DNA of 64,000 bases from Basidiobolus meristosporus CBS 931.73. Its lineage: Eukaryota > Basidiobolomycota > Basidiobolomycetes > Basidiobolales > Basidiobolaceae. Positions within the stretch are counted from its first letter, which is position 1. Every line of letters begins with the position of its first letter. Positions 1-11,252 of the stretch are shown here, piece by piece. Location of the stretch: positions 1-64,000 of the forward strand of contig MCFE01000142.1 in NCBI GenBank assembly GCA_002104905.1, in the 5' to 3' direction. A program made the translations under genes and the position numbers. The notes beneath the pieces are model-generated. The model had not been told where the DNA came from and made no database searches. It saw only the letters and a program-made list of their open reading frames with translations.

Positions 1-1021
1 CTCCCAGACCATCCACCAGTATCTGCAGAAGAATAATCTCCAGCTATCCATTGCAAAGAGAGTACCTTTGGGTTGTCCTATCAACTTTGACAACTGCACT
101 CTACCTGCTCCAGTTTCTGCTACATATCTTGGCTTTCCTTTCCTTCCTACTGGACTAGACTCTGGAGCACACCTGAAGAGGAGAATTATCCTGGCAAGAC
201 AGGCACTCCACAAGCTACTGGCCGTTACTCCTCCTACAACTTCAGCTCCCAGCTGCCTCCTTCTACTCAATCAGTTTGTCTTCCCTGTCCTGGAATTTGG
301 CTTACCACTTCTCTCTCTTACTTCTAGAGACTGCACTAAGCTTAACAAGTTTGCAGTCTGGTGCATTACATCCCTGGTGCCTCATCTGCCTGAATGCCCC
401 TACAGACATGCTATTCTTGGTGCTTTTGGGTTTATGCCCTACAAGATCAAACTACTCTACCTTAGAGCCAGATTATATCTCAGACTTCACCACTGCAACA
501 ACCCACTGATCAAGACCTGTAAAAGAACACACCACGCTACACCTGGCTCCTGCTGGAGAACTATACTTGGAGATCCTGAAGTCAAGAAGTTTGCTCATTA
601 TATTCTGCAGTCAGAAAAACCCAAGCTGGCCTACCTGAAGTACTTGACAGACCTTTGGCAGCAATATCTGAAGCAGCACACTCCCTTTATGATGAATATC
701 AATTCTTGTGATGTTCCCCTCATTAATGTTGTTTACAAATCATTCTTACACCTCTTGCTACCCCATTCCCACTGAACAGTGTCTTGAGCACTGAAGAACT
801 ATCATCACTTCTTGTAAACTTACCTACAAATTCCCCTGAGCTACACACTCTTGTATCAAAGCTACAATGGTAGCACTGGCTTCTTTGTTTCAACCAAAAT
901 AAAGATTTCACCTGCTGGTGACTGTCTCCCCCCTAACCCTAGGAATAACTTTGGATTAACTTGGCTTCTTTAGATACTTATCATAAGTAAATAAAGATTT
1001 CACCACTTGGTGACTTTCCTC
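1..1021 (+). mobile_element. 3' end of a LINE (non-LTR) retrotransposon
   Basis: The stretch holds the C-terminal end of a LINE-type reverse transcriptase followed by a 3' untranslated tail. The tail carries AATAAA signals near 897 and 990. The two signals sit in a short direct duplication of about 45 bp (roughly 893–937 and 985–1028) that reads AAATAAAGATTTCACC, then a TTGGTGACT-like segment, then a C-rich CCCTAACC stretch. The 5' part of the element lies outside the window. The right end abuts an LTR at about 1022. Confidence 0.65.
2..775 (+). CDS. LINE reverse transcriptase, C-terminal fragment
   Basis: The reading frame is open from the window edge to a TGA at 773–775, giving 257 residues of a longer protein. 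The early part reads like the segment after the RT palm in LINE polymerases: an IHQYLQKNNLQLSIAK helix, then the YLGFPF motif matching the YLG signature, then a LNQFVFPVLEFG segment typical of the RT thumb/connection. No YXDD is present because the catalytic palm lies upstream of the window. The protein would nick target DNA and copy the element RNA. No in-frame stops interrupt this part, so the copy may be fairly young, but the start and integrity cannot be judged here. Confidence 0.6.
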   Translation, partial: SQTIHQYLQKNNLQLSIAKRVPLGCPINFDNCTLPAPVSATYLGFPFLPTGLDSGAHLKRRIILARQALHKLLAVTPPTTSAPSCLLLLNQFVFPVLEFGLPLLSLTSRDCTKLNKFAVWCITSLVPHLPECPYRHAILGAFGFMPYKIKLLYLRARLYLRLHHCNNPLIKTCKRTHHATPGSCWRTILGDPEVKKFAHYILQSEKPKLAYLKYLTDLWQQYLKQHTPFMMNINSCDVPLINVVYKSFLHLLLPHSH

Positions 1022-1961
1022 CCCCTAACCCCAGAGTTGGTTTGCTATGCAAGCTAGGCTTGGTGCTCTTGGGAGTGCTAGATATGCTAGGCTTGGGCAG
1101 AAGCTAGAATGGATTTGTTGAATTCTTAATTTTGCTGAGGCACAATCTTAATTTTGTTAAGACACCCACTAAACCAAAAGGTTCAGTAATCTTTATTTAT
1201 ATTTTTCTGATCTAGTTGAATTGGTAAGCACCAAGAGACTGGACTAATTAAAATCTGTTGGGGTGTTCATAGGTACATAAGGTAAATGAGAAATTGCATC
1301 ATTAATCAGCTGATGTCTTGGCAACTGCTAAGTGGTTGGATAGATTTCAGATGACTAATCACTTGGAAAGGCATAGCAGATCAGTTGAGGATGTAATGAC
1401 CACATAAAAATTGATCAGGTGTGACAGCAAAAAATGGATTCTGAGAAGTGATAAAATAAACCATAACTGAGATTAGTTTTGTTTGGGTTAAGGAAAATCA
1501 GTTAGGGTACTAGATTTTCTAACGGAGTAAAATAGCCTAAGTTTTAAGTGTTGATGCACAAAACACACCTAGTCAAAAGGTTCAGTAAACTTTATTTATA
1601 CTTTTCTGAACAAGTTGAATTAGTAAGCTCCAAGAGGCTGGATTAACTGAAATCAATTTGGGTGTTGATAGGTGCATAAGATAAATGAAAATTGCATCAT
1701 CAATCAATTGATATCTTGGTAGCTGCTAAGTGGTTGGATAGGTCCCAGATGACTAATCACTTAGGAAGTCTTGGCAGGTAAGTTACTACTGCCATGGCCA
1801 CATGGAAATTGATCAGGTGTGGCAGCTAAAAATTGATCCAGAAGTGGGATAAAATAAACCATAACTATGACTAGAAATGTTTGAGTAAGGGAAAATCAGT
1901 TAGGGTACTAGATTTTCTAACATAGTAAAATTGGCCAAGTTTTGAATGTTGATGCACAACA
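1022..1961 (-). mobile_element. LTR (676-bp family), minus orientation, internally duplicated
   Basis: The sequence matches, in reverse complement, the solo LTR at 34493–35168. Its left end, which is the LTR 3' side, is cut off where the LINE tail ends. The outer right end keeps the terminal TGTTGATGCACAACA (the reverse complement of the LTR start). A segment of about 400 bp is present twice in tandem, at about 1163–1565 and 1566–1961. Both units contain AGGTTCAGTAA, a TTTATTTATA polyadenylation-like stretch, and a GTTAGGGTACTAGATTTTC end. No open reading frame is present. Confidence 0.7.
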
Positions 1962-3277
1962 CCCTTCTTCCTGAATTTTGATCCTTCCTTCTCTGCTCCT
2001 CTTAACTCTTTTAATTCACCACTCTTGCACCCCATGTCTTTCCTACTTGCTTGATGTTCAGTTTAGGATTGTTAGTTAAGGTACTTACATCCCTGCTGAC
2101 TTTTTATTTGCATTAGTTTAGACTGCAAATAAAGATTTTGCTAACTCTTAATAACTTCCCCCTCCTCCAACTCAATACGTACCTTTATACTGCATATTTA
2201 TCAGCCAAGCTCCCCAAAACTGAGGATGTGTCACAGTTATATAATGGAATAAGAAATTTTTGATATGATGCAAACAACGATTGACCATATATCAAGCAAA
2301 AAAAATACTTTCTTGGCCTACCGGATCACAAATATTAATTGGGATTTGGTAGAAAAGAGAGATTTTGTAAGTAGTAGGAGCTCAGTTAAATTCTTTGAAT
2401 CCAGTGATATCAGCACTTAGAATTTTGTGGTGTTGTAATTAGCAATTCTGAGAATATAAAAATCGTTGACGAAATGGATTTCAAAGTCAGAGAGTACCCT
2501 AGAAAATCATTATTTGAAATCAGGGTTGATTATTTGAGGTGTTATATCCAATTCCTGAGTAGCCCGTGTGAATACCGTATGGGAAAGTTGTACACCACAA
2601 TACCATCGAAGTCAGGCCCATTGGCTAGTGTTTGACGTACTTGAGTTCGAGCCCACCTTGACAGGACGGGAGTCAAATACTTGGGCAGGATCCTGCTACT
2701 TCCTGGGCTGATCTGATTTGCAATGGCACTTTTACCAGCCTGCAATCATCTGGTCTTTTAGAGGATCAGAGTTTATCCCATCTAAATTTTAGCCGATTTC
2801 TTAATTATCTACCAATTAGCGGACGTCTTGCAACTCTCAGTGTATTGGCATGGGATTACTAACAATCCTTCACAAAAGGATTTGACGATACACCGTGTCA
2901 GACTTCCAAAACTCTGGTTAGTTCTGTGACTGTCTTTTCGCAATACATTCTGGCCATACTGCACTTGACAGCACTTGAATGCATATGGTTACATTTCCTC
3001 GTCATTGCCGATGCTTAATATTCCCTTTCCGGCGGGGTGGGTGACGTTTGATGATGAATCATATTTGAAATCATTGATCTCAGGTCTTGGACGAGCACGC
3101 TTTCCTAAATTTAGATCCGATGTGGCTAATTGGCTACTCGAGACATATCTCACGGTATCACAAGTGCATTTAGTTATGTGCTCTAGACTAGTTATATCTG
3201 AAATGGCACTTGTGTTCAAGAAACAATAAACTTCCCAAGTGTCATATTCACTCTATAGCCTTTATGCCTCGCACATC
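1962..3277. other. non-coding stretch between the left transposon debris and the TRK gene
   Basis: Bases about 1975–2165 resemble another LINE 3' tail: an AAATAAAGATTTTGCTAACTC stretch followed by C-rich sequence. From about 2200 on I see no supported gene. Short frames on both strands (for example minus 2542–2745) have no recognisable motif and overlap each other. The piece just before 3278 is presumably the TRK promoter and 5' untranslated region. No TATA box stands out. Confidence 0.4.
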
Positions 3278-5504
3278 ATGGTGACATACCGCAGCTCGAA
3301 GCAATTTTATCGACGAACTCGAAGAAAAATCCAGGATGCATGCGCGACAAAGTTAACGTTTTTTAGAGTACATTTCTTATATTTTGTTGTTACGATTTTC
3401 ATCTTCTCCGGGTTATTCTACATCGATGGTCGGCAACTGCCTTACATCGACGCCTTATTCTTTTCAGCCTCAGCCATGACACTTACGGGCTTGAACACAT
3501 ACAATGTGTCTACTTTTTCCGGGTATCAGCAAGCATTGCTATTCATTCTGATGATTATGGGCTCTCAAGTATTCGTGTCCTTGGGATTAGTACAAATCCG
3601 AAGGTTTTGGTTCAACCAGAAGTTTAAAGAGATCGTGTCCGAGGTCAGAAAGCACACAAAAGAGGCAAAGCTCACACGCCGGAAATCAGAATATAGGTAT
3701 CCGCTAGAGCCCACACAGGGGCCTACTCTGTTGCCAGAGAATCAAATAGAAAACCTTCGGAATAGCGCACTGGAGAATATATTCCGACAAGAAGGTACCA
3801 GACGACGACAATCCATCAGTGCTTTCAAAGAACCAGACAATCCAATTAGAAACGATGGTGAAAACGAAGACCCTGAGGTCAACGATACCATCCACACAAC
3901 AACGGGCAGATCCATCAGTTATGCCCCAGACGTCGATAACCAGCGAGATTATGCTCGTTCAAAGAGGCCATCCTTGATACCGCAAACCCAAGAGCAGCCG
4001 TCTTCCTATGACAACAGTGATTTTGTGAACCCGATGGTGCGAACAGACACTGCATACACCACTGCTACTCTGCAGCTGCCACACAAGGAGAAGATGGCGC
4101 TAGGAGGCTTGGAATATCGGGGATTGCTGAAACTTCAAACCATACTGCCATTGTATTTTGTCGGATTCCAGCTGGTGATCGCTTTACTCATTCGTCTTTG
4201 GTTTGCGCTATCCCGCGAGGTCACGGCGAGCACTCTTACCAACAACTCCAACGAAAACCCGACCCCAGTGAACCCATGGTGGTTCTCATTCTTTATTACA
4301 ATCTCGGCCTTCAACAACGTAGGATTTAGCCTGGTGGATCAAAACATGGTGCCCTTCCAAACACGATCCGTGTTTCTACTCGTCTGCCTATCGGTCCTGA
4401 TCCTAGTGGGAAACACTGCCTTTGCGTTGACCCTGCGGCTAATCATCTGGCTACTGTGGAAATGTACGCCGAAGGCGCACACAATGCGGAAAAACACATA
4501 TAGATTTCTACTGGACCATCCTCGTCGTTGCTTCACCACGTTGTTTCCACGGCGCACTACCTGGCTACTGTTCATTGTACTAATCGTACTGACTCTGATA
4601 GACCTACTCTTCTTTCTTGTTCTGAATTTGACCAATGAAGAAATAACTGTCCTGTCGTGGGGGGATCGTGTTATGGACGGGCTCTTTCAGGCATTCGCCA
4701 CAAGAACTGGCGGGTTTGCAGTCGTTGGGATGGCTGGCCTCAATTCCGGGCTGTTGGTGTTGTATACGCTCATGATGTATGTTGCGGTTTATCCGGTCGC
4801 CATTTCAATGCGTCACACGAATATCTATGAGGAGCGCGCAATTGGGGTGTATCAGGAGCACGAAGGCCCGCAGTTTGTCGAGGATCCGTCGGAAAATAGC
4901 GCACACGGCATGTCCCAGGAAGATGAGCATGCAGCAACTGCATCCTCCCATCTGCTGCTAGGGAAGATGCAAAATCACAACCCGGCATTTATCCTTGGGA
5001 TGCAGCTGCGCAGACAGTTGTTCAACGATGTTGGCTGGATTTTCATCGGGCTGTTCATCATCTGCAGCATTGAGTCGGACAAGATACAGAAAGACATCAA
5101 TATATCAGTGTTCAGTATATTGTTTGAGATAGTCTCTGCCTATGCGAATGTTGGGGTTAGTCTTGGATACCCCGATGTTATGTATGCACTCTCTGGGAAA
5201 TTGAGCACCGCCTCGAAGTTCGTAATACTTGCCATCATGGTGATAGGGAGGCACAGAGGTAGTCATTCACGGATATCTCACAATCAATGAAACTAACACT
5301 CTATTTCCAGGCCTTCCGCAGGCGGTCGACCGCGCTGTGATGCTTCCATCGGAGAAGCTGCACGAAAAAGAGCTTGAGGATGTCTTGTTGCGGCGTCCTT
5401 CGATAGGGAACTTCACAACGCTTAACCAGAATACCGTTTACACCACTCCATCTCTCCGTCGCCACCCGATGATGCCGTTGCGTAGGGTAGCTACGAACGC
5501 CTGA
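3278..5504 (+). CDS. TRK1: TRK-family potassium transporter
   Basis: This is a plasma-membrane K+ uptake protein of the fungal TRK/HKT family, 724 residues in two exons (3278–5258 and 5311–5504). The 52-bp intron is inside the invariant GRHRGLP motif and has an ACTAAC branch site, and splicing is needed to restore that motif. The four pore loops with selectivity-filter glycines are visible: TLTGLN near residue 66, NNVGFSL near 345, TRTGGFAV near 473 and YANVGVSLGYP near 620. A long charged loop (about 130–285) separates the first and second pore units, as usual in fungi. The first in-frame ATG is at 3278, just before a basic stretch and the first membrane helix. The family is usually 700–1200 residues, so this is a compact member. 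The gene symbol is by family only. Confidence 0.93.
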
Positions 5505-7592
5505 TGTGGCATAGACCAGTGTTCAAATGCCAGGCAACCATCCTGTAGATTATACTCAGCCTGATCACCACATGTGTATAGCTTCATCTGCATCCTTTTG
5601 GTTAATTTAAGTAAAATCTGGATCATCATTACATGCCTGCCTGCTTATCTAGCTAATCTGCCATCGAATTGTTCGTATTCGGATTCAAGATCGCCAAAGC
5701 CACTCAGCTACAATATGGCTCAGAGCCTGGCAATCACATCTTCTCCTGTGCGATACAAAATGGTCGCTTTAGTCTAGCATCGTTGATTGATAGGCAGCAG
5801 CATATAGTTGAGCAGCATGTAGTTGTATGGCGTACTCAGTTCCAAGGCAACTGCCCGGTCCCACATGTATATTCCTTGGAACTGCTGACCAGAAACGGCC
5901 AAAAGTTTAGTCTGCAAACCCTCCTGTGCACACCAGAGCCGAATAAAACTGGGGTCTCACTTCTCCATAGCAATCTTTGCAAGCATCGATGATCTGTAAA
6001 TCGGCCGTCCAAGCCACCAGATTCCTATCGAAGCTGCCAAATAAGCTGAATGGCCCTTAAAACGAGGCTTGGTAGATATATACAGATCTGAGCAAGAGGC
6101 ACCCTTAATCCATGCTTACATCGGCTGCAATATTTGGAATCACCAAGGGCCAGGTTATTGGACACCGGCGTAAACAATCGCATGGGTCCTCAATGGAATC
6201 ACAGTGCCTGTGTGGCGACCATTGGGCCTTTGTAAACGGTTTGAGTCATCTGTTGTCTGGTCTAACGGTTGAGTGAGGGCGAAGGCTCACGATCACCCAA
6301 TCGTGCTACTAGCTAGCTTAATCCATATGACATCGATACTACGGGCCAAGTCATGGTCTCTGAATCTCAATACTCCTCAGATACTCATACCAACGCGGGG
6401 TGCACGATGGGCAAATCCAAAACAATCGTTGGGGCAAAGCATGCTTCACTTAAGACTCTTGTGGAGCCCTGTGTGGTTGGCTGGCTCAAGGGCGGACAAA
6501 TTGTTGGAGGTAGCTTATGTAAGCAGTCAGTCATCCGGTCGGACAATGTGGGCGGAATAAGCGACAGTGTCGTCACCTGAATGGCTGTCTCAAGGACTGT
6601 GTGATGATCATACTGAATGCTGACATCGAATCGTAATGATGATGCCAGATTGGACCCGATGTTGTGAAACAGGACTGTTTCTTCAGAAAGGGGTTGAGTA
6701 TGGTTGGATTGTCGAAGTGAGCAACTGACGGCTTCCCGATAGACGAAGGGAGCAAATAATTCAGGGCTAGTGTGTAGGCCTATGGGAAACTTGGAGTAGG
6801 GGATCTCGCTTTGGCCTCCTGAGCCACAAAAGCCTGTTCTGCCCCTGTAGTGGATTGTGGAATGGAGGTTCTCGGAAAACCAATGACCGTCTAAATAGAG
6901 CTCGTATGAAGCGGCACCATTCCGCGGGGTAGATGGGACACCCTAAGGAAGACCGATATACTGCATGCACACAAGGCACAGCTAAACAATCAGACATTTC
7001 ATCGAATCCACTGTTTCAGCACTGGTACTCAATTATGAGGCAACGATGGGGATCCAAAGGGCTCTGAGCAGCGGTTTTATTCGGACCTCAGTGCCTCAAG
7101 CGCATTATCCTTTGTTCCCCTTTTAGTCCATTATTATTCATTTTGATATTGGATGGGTAAATAAAATGAACATGCCACTGTTGTATGTGCTGCATACTTT
7201 GGATGGCATTTGCCAATTGTCGATGTTAATAGAAGTCCCCCGATCACATTGATTCACGGGGATTCATTTTGGGCTGCTCTCTAAAGCCATGTATAAAACC
7301 TGCAAGCTCGCCGCACCTCTCCATAGCATCCATTGGAGTGCATTTGTCCTTGATTCAGTGATTCTATCGACCTCGCACGCTTTATCTGATATCCCGAATC
7401 CTGCAGACGCCAATCGATTCTATTAGCCCCAACTCCCACTCGGGCCGCTCCAGTAGCCCGTTCCCCACCAGCATCCCCAAGGTTACTTTCTTTTAAGAGC
7501 ACCGCCAGCGACGGTTTCGAATTGCCCTACTCACTGGATAGTATCCCCGTCAGTCGCTTTATTCAACCTTCTTGGGATATTGTGCACCAGCC
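5505..7592. other. intergenic stretch between TRK and G-alpha genes
   Basis: About 2.1 kb separate the TRK stop codon from the G-alpha start. Several short open frames of 60–107 codons occur on both strands, but they overlap, lack recognisable motifs and mostly lack ATG starts. I do not call them genes. A TATAAAA sequence at 7292–7298, about 300 bp before the G-alpha ATG, could be its promoter. Confidence 0.4.
7291..7299 (+). promoter_or_regulatory. possible TATA box of the G-alpha gene
   Basis: GTATAAAAC lies about 300 bp upstream of the G-alpha start codon, with no other gene between. The distance would imply a 5' untranslated region of roughly 270 bases. This rests on sequence match and position only. 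Confidence 0.25.
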
Positions 7593-8894
7593 ATGGGTTG
7601 TTGTATCAGTCGTGAAGATTCAGAGGAAAGGCGGAAGAATGAGGAGATTGAGTGCCAAATAAAGAAGGACAAACTATCTCTAAGAAACGAGGTCAAGATG
7701 CTGCTTTTGGGTGAGTCCATGATCAGCAGCGCCCATGCGCCTCCTCTCTAACGTTTTCTACTCGTAGGCGCCGGCGAATCAGGGAAAAGCACCATTCTGA
7801 AGCAGATGAGGCTGATCCACAATGGTGGATATAGTGACGCCGAGAAGGAGGCCTACAAAGAGATCATCTACTCGAACACCATACAATCGATGAGGGTGAT
7901 TCTAATTGCCATGGAGACGATGAGTATTTCATGCTCGATCCCGGAAAACTGCCAAAATGCCCGGCTGATCTTGGATTTACCAGTTGACCCCTTGCTGCCC
8001 AAAGAGGGAGTGCTCTTTCCGCCGGAGGTGTCGGAAGCAATCCGGCTCTTGTGGACCGATGAGGGGGTTCTGAGCTGCTTTAAAAGGTCCCGGGAGTATC
8101 AGCTCAACGACTCCGCCAAATAGTAAGTATACAGCCTCATTGTTTATGGGAAGTCTCCGCGCTAACTATCCCTCGGAAGTTATTTCGATGCAGTGGAGCG
8201 GATTGCCCAAGCAGACTACATCCCCAGCGATCAGGATGTCTTGAGGTCCAGAGTCAAGTCGGCAGGAATTAACGAGATAACGTTCAGTATGGACGAGCTA
8301 CTCTATCGCATGGTTGATGTTGGTGGGCAACGCTCAGAGCGAAAAAAGTGGATCCACTGTTTCGAGAACGTCACCGCCATCGTATTTATGGTGGCCATTA
8401 GTGAATACGATCAAACACTAGCTGAGGACGATACAGTGGTGAGTAGGAGCCGTGCCATGCAGTAAATCCACTGAAACTAACCCAATTCGCCAGAACCGCA
8501 TGCAAGAGTCGCTGACTCTATTCGATTCAATCTGCAATTCACGCTGGTTCGTAAAAACTTCGATAATCCTGTTCCTGAACAAGATTGATCTATTTAGAGA
8601 GAAGCTGCCAGTTTCTCCCCTGAGGAAAATCTTCCCAGACTACCAAGGTAACCTTAGCTGGTGTACATGATGGTCCCAGCGCACCCGACTAATCTTGGCT
8701 TTCCAGGTCCTGGAAACTACGAGGCTTGTTGCAACTACATCATGGAGCGATTTGTGTGTTTAAACCAAACGAGCACCAAGCAACTGTATGCCCATTTTAC
8801 CTGCGCAACTGATACGGAACAGATCAGATTTGTGATGGTAGCAGTCAATGATATTGTAGTTCAAGGGAATCTCCGGGACTGCGGTCTGTTGTAG
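7593..8894 (+). CDS. GPA1: heterotrimeric G-protein alpha subunit (Gi-like class)
   Basis: The protein has 357 residues from five exons: 7593–7710, 7768–8122, 8180–8438, 8494–8647 and 8707–8894. Introns are 55–59 bp. It couples seven-helix receptors to effectors at the plasma membrane. It begins MGCC, giving an N-myristoylation glycine and palmitoylation cysteines. All GTPase motifs are present: the P-loop GAGESGKST, switch I RVKSAG with the catalytic Arg, switch [14 protein letters not shown] with the catalytic Gln, NKID, and TCATDT. The C-terminus ends CGLL, with the Cys at -4 typical of Gi-type subunits. Length fits the family (about 353). Oddity: the usual switch I sequence is RVKTTG, whereas here both Thr are replaced, by Ser and Ala. 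The assignment to fungal group I is by similarity. Confidence 0.95.
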
Positions 8895-9690
8895 AAGACC
8901 GCGATTGGAACCTGAATCTGGATATTCAAATGGCCGATTCCTAATCTTCACTTCGCATATTCTCCATGCATGTGCCCGATGCAACCATGTATTTCTTGTT
9001 GATACAACGAGGTCTTGCCCATTCGCCCCCAAAATAACTGACACTCAGCCCCCTATACCACCTAACCACACCAGTCACGACATCATCCCCTATCTTTACC
9101 TTTCATTGTATTACTAGCCGTGAAGCAGCCCATTGCTTTGCAAGATCACTCGAGTGATAAATGTTTGTGTCAGGGCGGCCAACAAGAAACAGCCCTCAGA
9201 CCAATAATCCTTCGCATCGCATAACGCTTAGGAATTCCAATGAACGGTTCCGACCTGTATACCTTCGGGGTTGCACATTGTGGACGTTGATGGTTTCCGT
9301 AAATTAAGCTTTTGGTTACTTTATTGATTATTGTTCTCCATTCTACTTTGGGTCTTTAATATCCAAATACAACTAATTACCAGTCTCACACATGTCGGTC
9401 ACATTACATACATGTTCTTTCTGGGTTAACTTGAGTTATTTCTCCCACCTGGAATGGGGAAGAATTAGTAGGAAGCTTCATTGAACACAAACTCTGCTTC
9501 TGTATTATATGTTAATGCTGTTTATAAGGAGGTTGGTGATGAAAGGGGCCAACGGTGGATGGGTTGCATCCGTTGTGATATGTACATATAGCGGGTCCAT
9601 ATAACGTATCTTAATAATGGGCCACGGCCAAAGGATACCATTCCATAAAAGGTGAGATGGATTGGGATAAAAGCGGTGTGTGACTATTAC
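8895..9690. other. 3' region between convergent G-alpha and MDM34 genes
   Basis: The two genes face each other across about 800 bp. I see no coding frame with support and no RNA gene. The stretch is presumably the two 3' untranslated regions plus spacer. Confidence 0.45.
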
Positions 9691-11252
9691 TTATGAGTGA
9701 ATGGAAAGTTGCATCGAAAACTTGTGTCTCTTCACCCCTGCCTTGCCACTTGAGCGCCGCTTTGTCGAAGCGCTGATCACCCTCGTGACTTGTGGTGATG
9801 AACGGTAGGTGAGATGCTCGAAGATCCTGGTGTATGGCGATAACGTGTGATTTGAATTCATCAGCGAGGCTAGTTGGGCGGCCAGAGCATTATCAGAGGG
9901 CTGAAGCATTATCTCGGTTTCCGCAGCAGGAGCGTGGAACATATCGGCGTGTTCCATATAATGGCCAGCCTTGGGCTTCGACACAATCGGTACCCGAACG
10001 GCAGGCATATCTACAGACTCTCTCGACGCGTCGAGTGGAGGGGCAGAGTACTTGACTCGTCTTTTGCGCGTGGCACCCGGAGTGAATTTATCGTTGGTGT
10101 ACTTTTCAGACTCCAGAAATGCTGGCAATGAAAGAGTAGAAGCAGCTGAGGATGGTCGTGGCCTTCCATTAGGTGTTCCACAGAGGCTGTGTGAATGATA
10201 TATGCGCGGGTTCGACTTCGAGGTAAACAGATCTCCAGAGTCGAAGAGCTTCTTCAATCCTTGCTCCTGATGCAGACCACTAAGGTTGTAACATGCCTCC
10301 GGAGATGGCGTAAAATAGCCGGATTCGTACCCTTCGTCACTGAAATCATCGTTGCCTCGCCATCTGGTGATATCAACTGTTAATGAAGAAACGCCACAGC
10401 TATCCTGTGGTCTACTGTGCGTGTTGGGCGAAGTGTAACCCAGTTTGCCAGCATACGGCGACCGATCAGGTACGGGGGAAACACTCGATTCTTCAAAAGG
10501 CACGTTCTCGGGGTTGCTGTTATTTTGCCTGTTCAAATACTTCTGCGATAACTCATGTACAATGGTAGGCAATTCTTCCTGCATCATTTTGCGCATTTGA
10601 GTCTCAATTTCGCGTTGCAAGAATTCCCGGATTGCTGGAACGTCATCAAATGTCGAGCTGACCTCAACGTTCTCAAGCGGGTCATTTTTGAAGACCAGGG
10701 TTACCCCTTTGTGCTTGTTGATAACCAACACGATGATCCCGCGTAGGCGTAGCTTTCTTAAACTCAGCAGCATTGGCACCACCAGAGGCTGGTCAGCAGC
10801 AAGTATACCCCATCGGGAACCAATGGACCCGAATATGGACCCGCTCTGCATGGAGTTCACCGGATTGGCCTAGGTTGGGTCGATGAGTAACGTAGGACTC
10901 GCTTCTCGTTAGGCAGGAGTTTGTGGAAGTACCTGGACTTGGGTTTGCAGCACCACGTAGGCATCACCACTGTATACAAGCTTGAAAATCCCGCGGAATC
11001 TATCTTCTGCTAGTTCACCGATTTCCAAAACTTCAAGCTCAGGAGGCTATGGGGAAAACCGTTTAATGAGGGCGCTGTAAGCGAGGATAACCCGTTGTCC
11101 TTTACCGTTGTCCCAAGATACAAATCTTTTACTTTTATTTGCCCAACAATATTTGCGGGTTTGGAGCCTTTGTTTAAAGCAATAGTTAACAGTTGTTTGG
11201 CTTCTTCCAAAAACTCATGGTTGAATTCGGTCCAGTTAAATTTAAAGGCCAT
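9691..11252 (-). CDS. MDM34: Mdm34, SMP-domain subunit of the ERMES complex
   Basis: Mdm34 is the mitochondrial outer-membrane-side subunit of the ER–mitochondria encounter structure, which tethers the two organelles and transfers phospholipids. The gene has three exons on the minus strand (11252–11106, 11046–10933, 10869–9691) and encodes 479 residues. Introns are 59 and 63 bp. The N-terminus [10 protein letters not shown] and the following [19 protein letters not shown], then [20 protein letters not shown] and [15 protein letters not shown], follow the known fungal Mdm34 SMP domain closely (about residues 1–195). The rest is low-complexity and Ser/Pro-rich, with a basic RKRR patch, as in other Mdm34 proteins. 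The start is fixed by the conserved MAFKFNW. The ATG two codons upstream of the chosen one is not in the conserved position. Confidence 0.92.
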
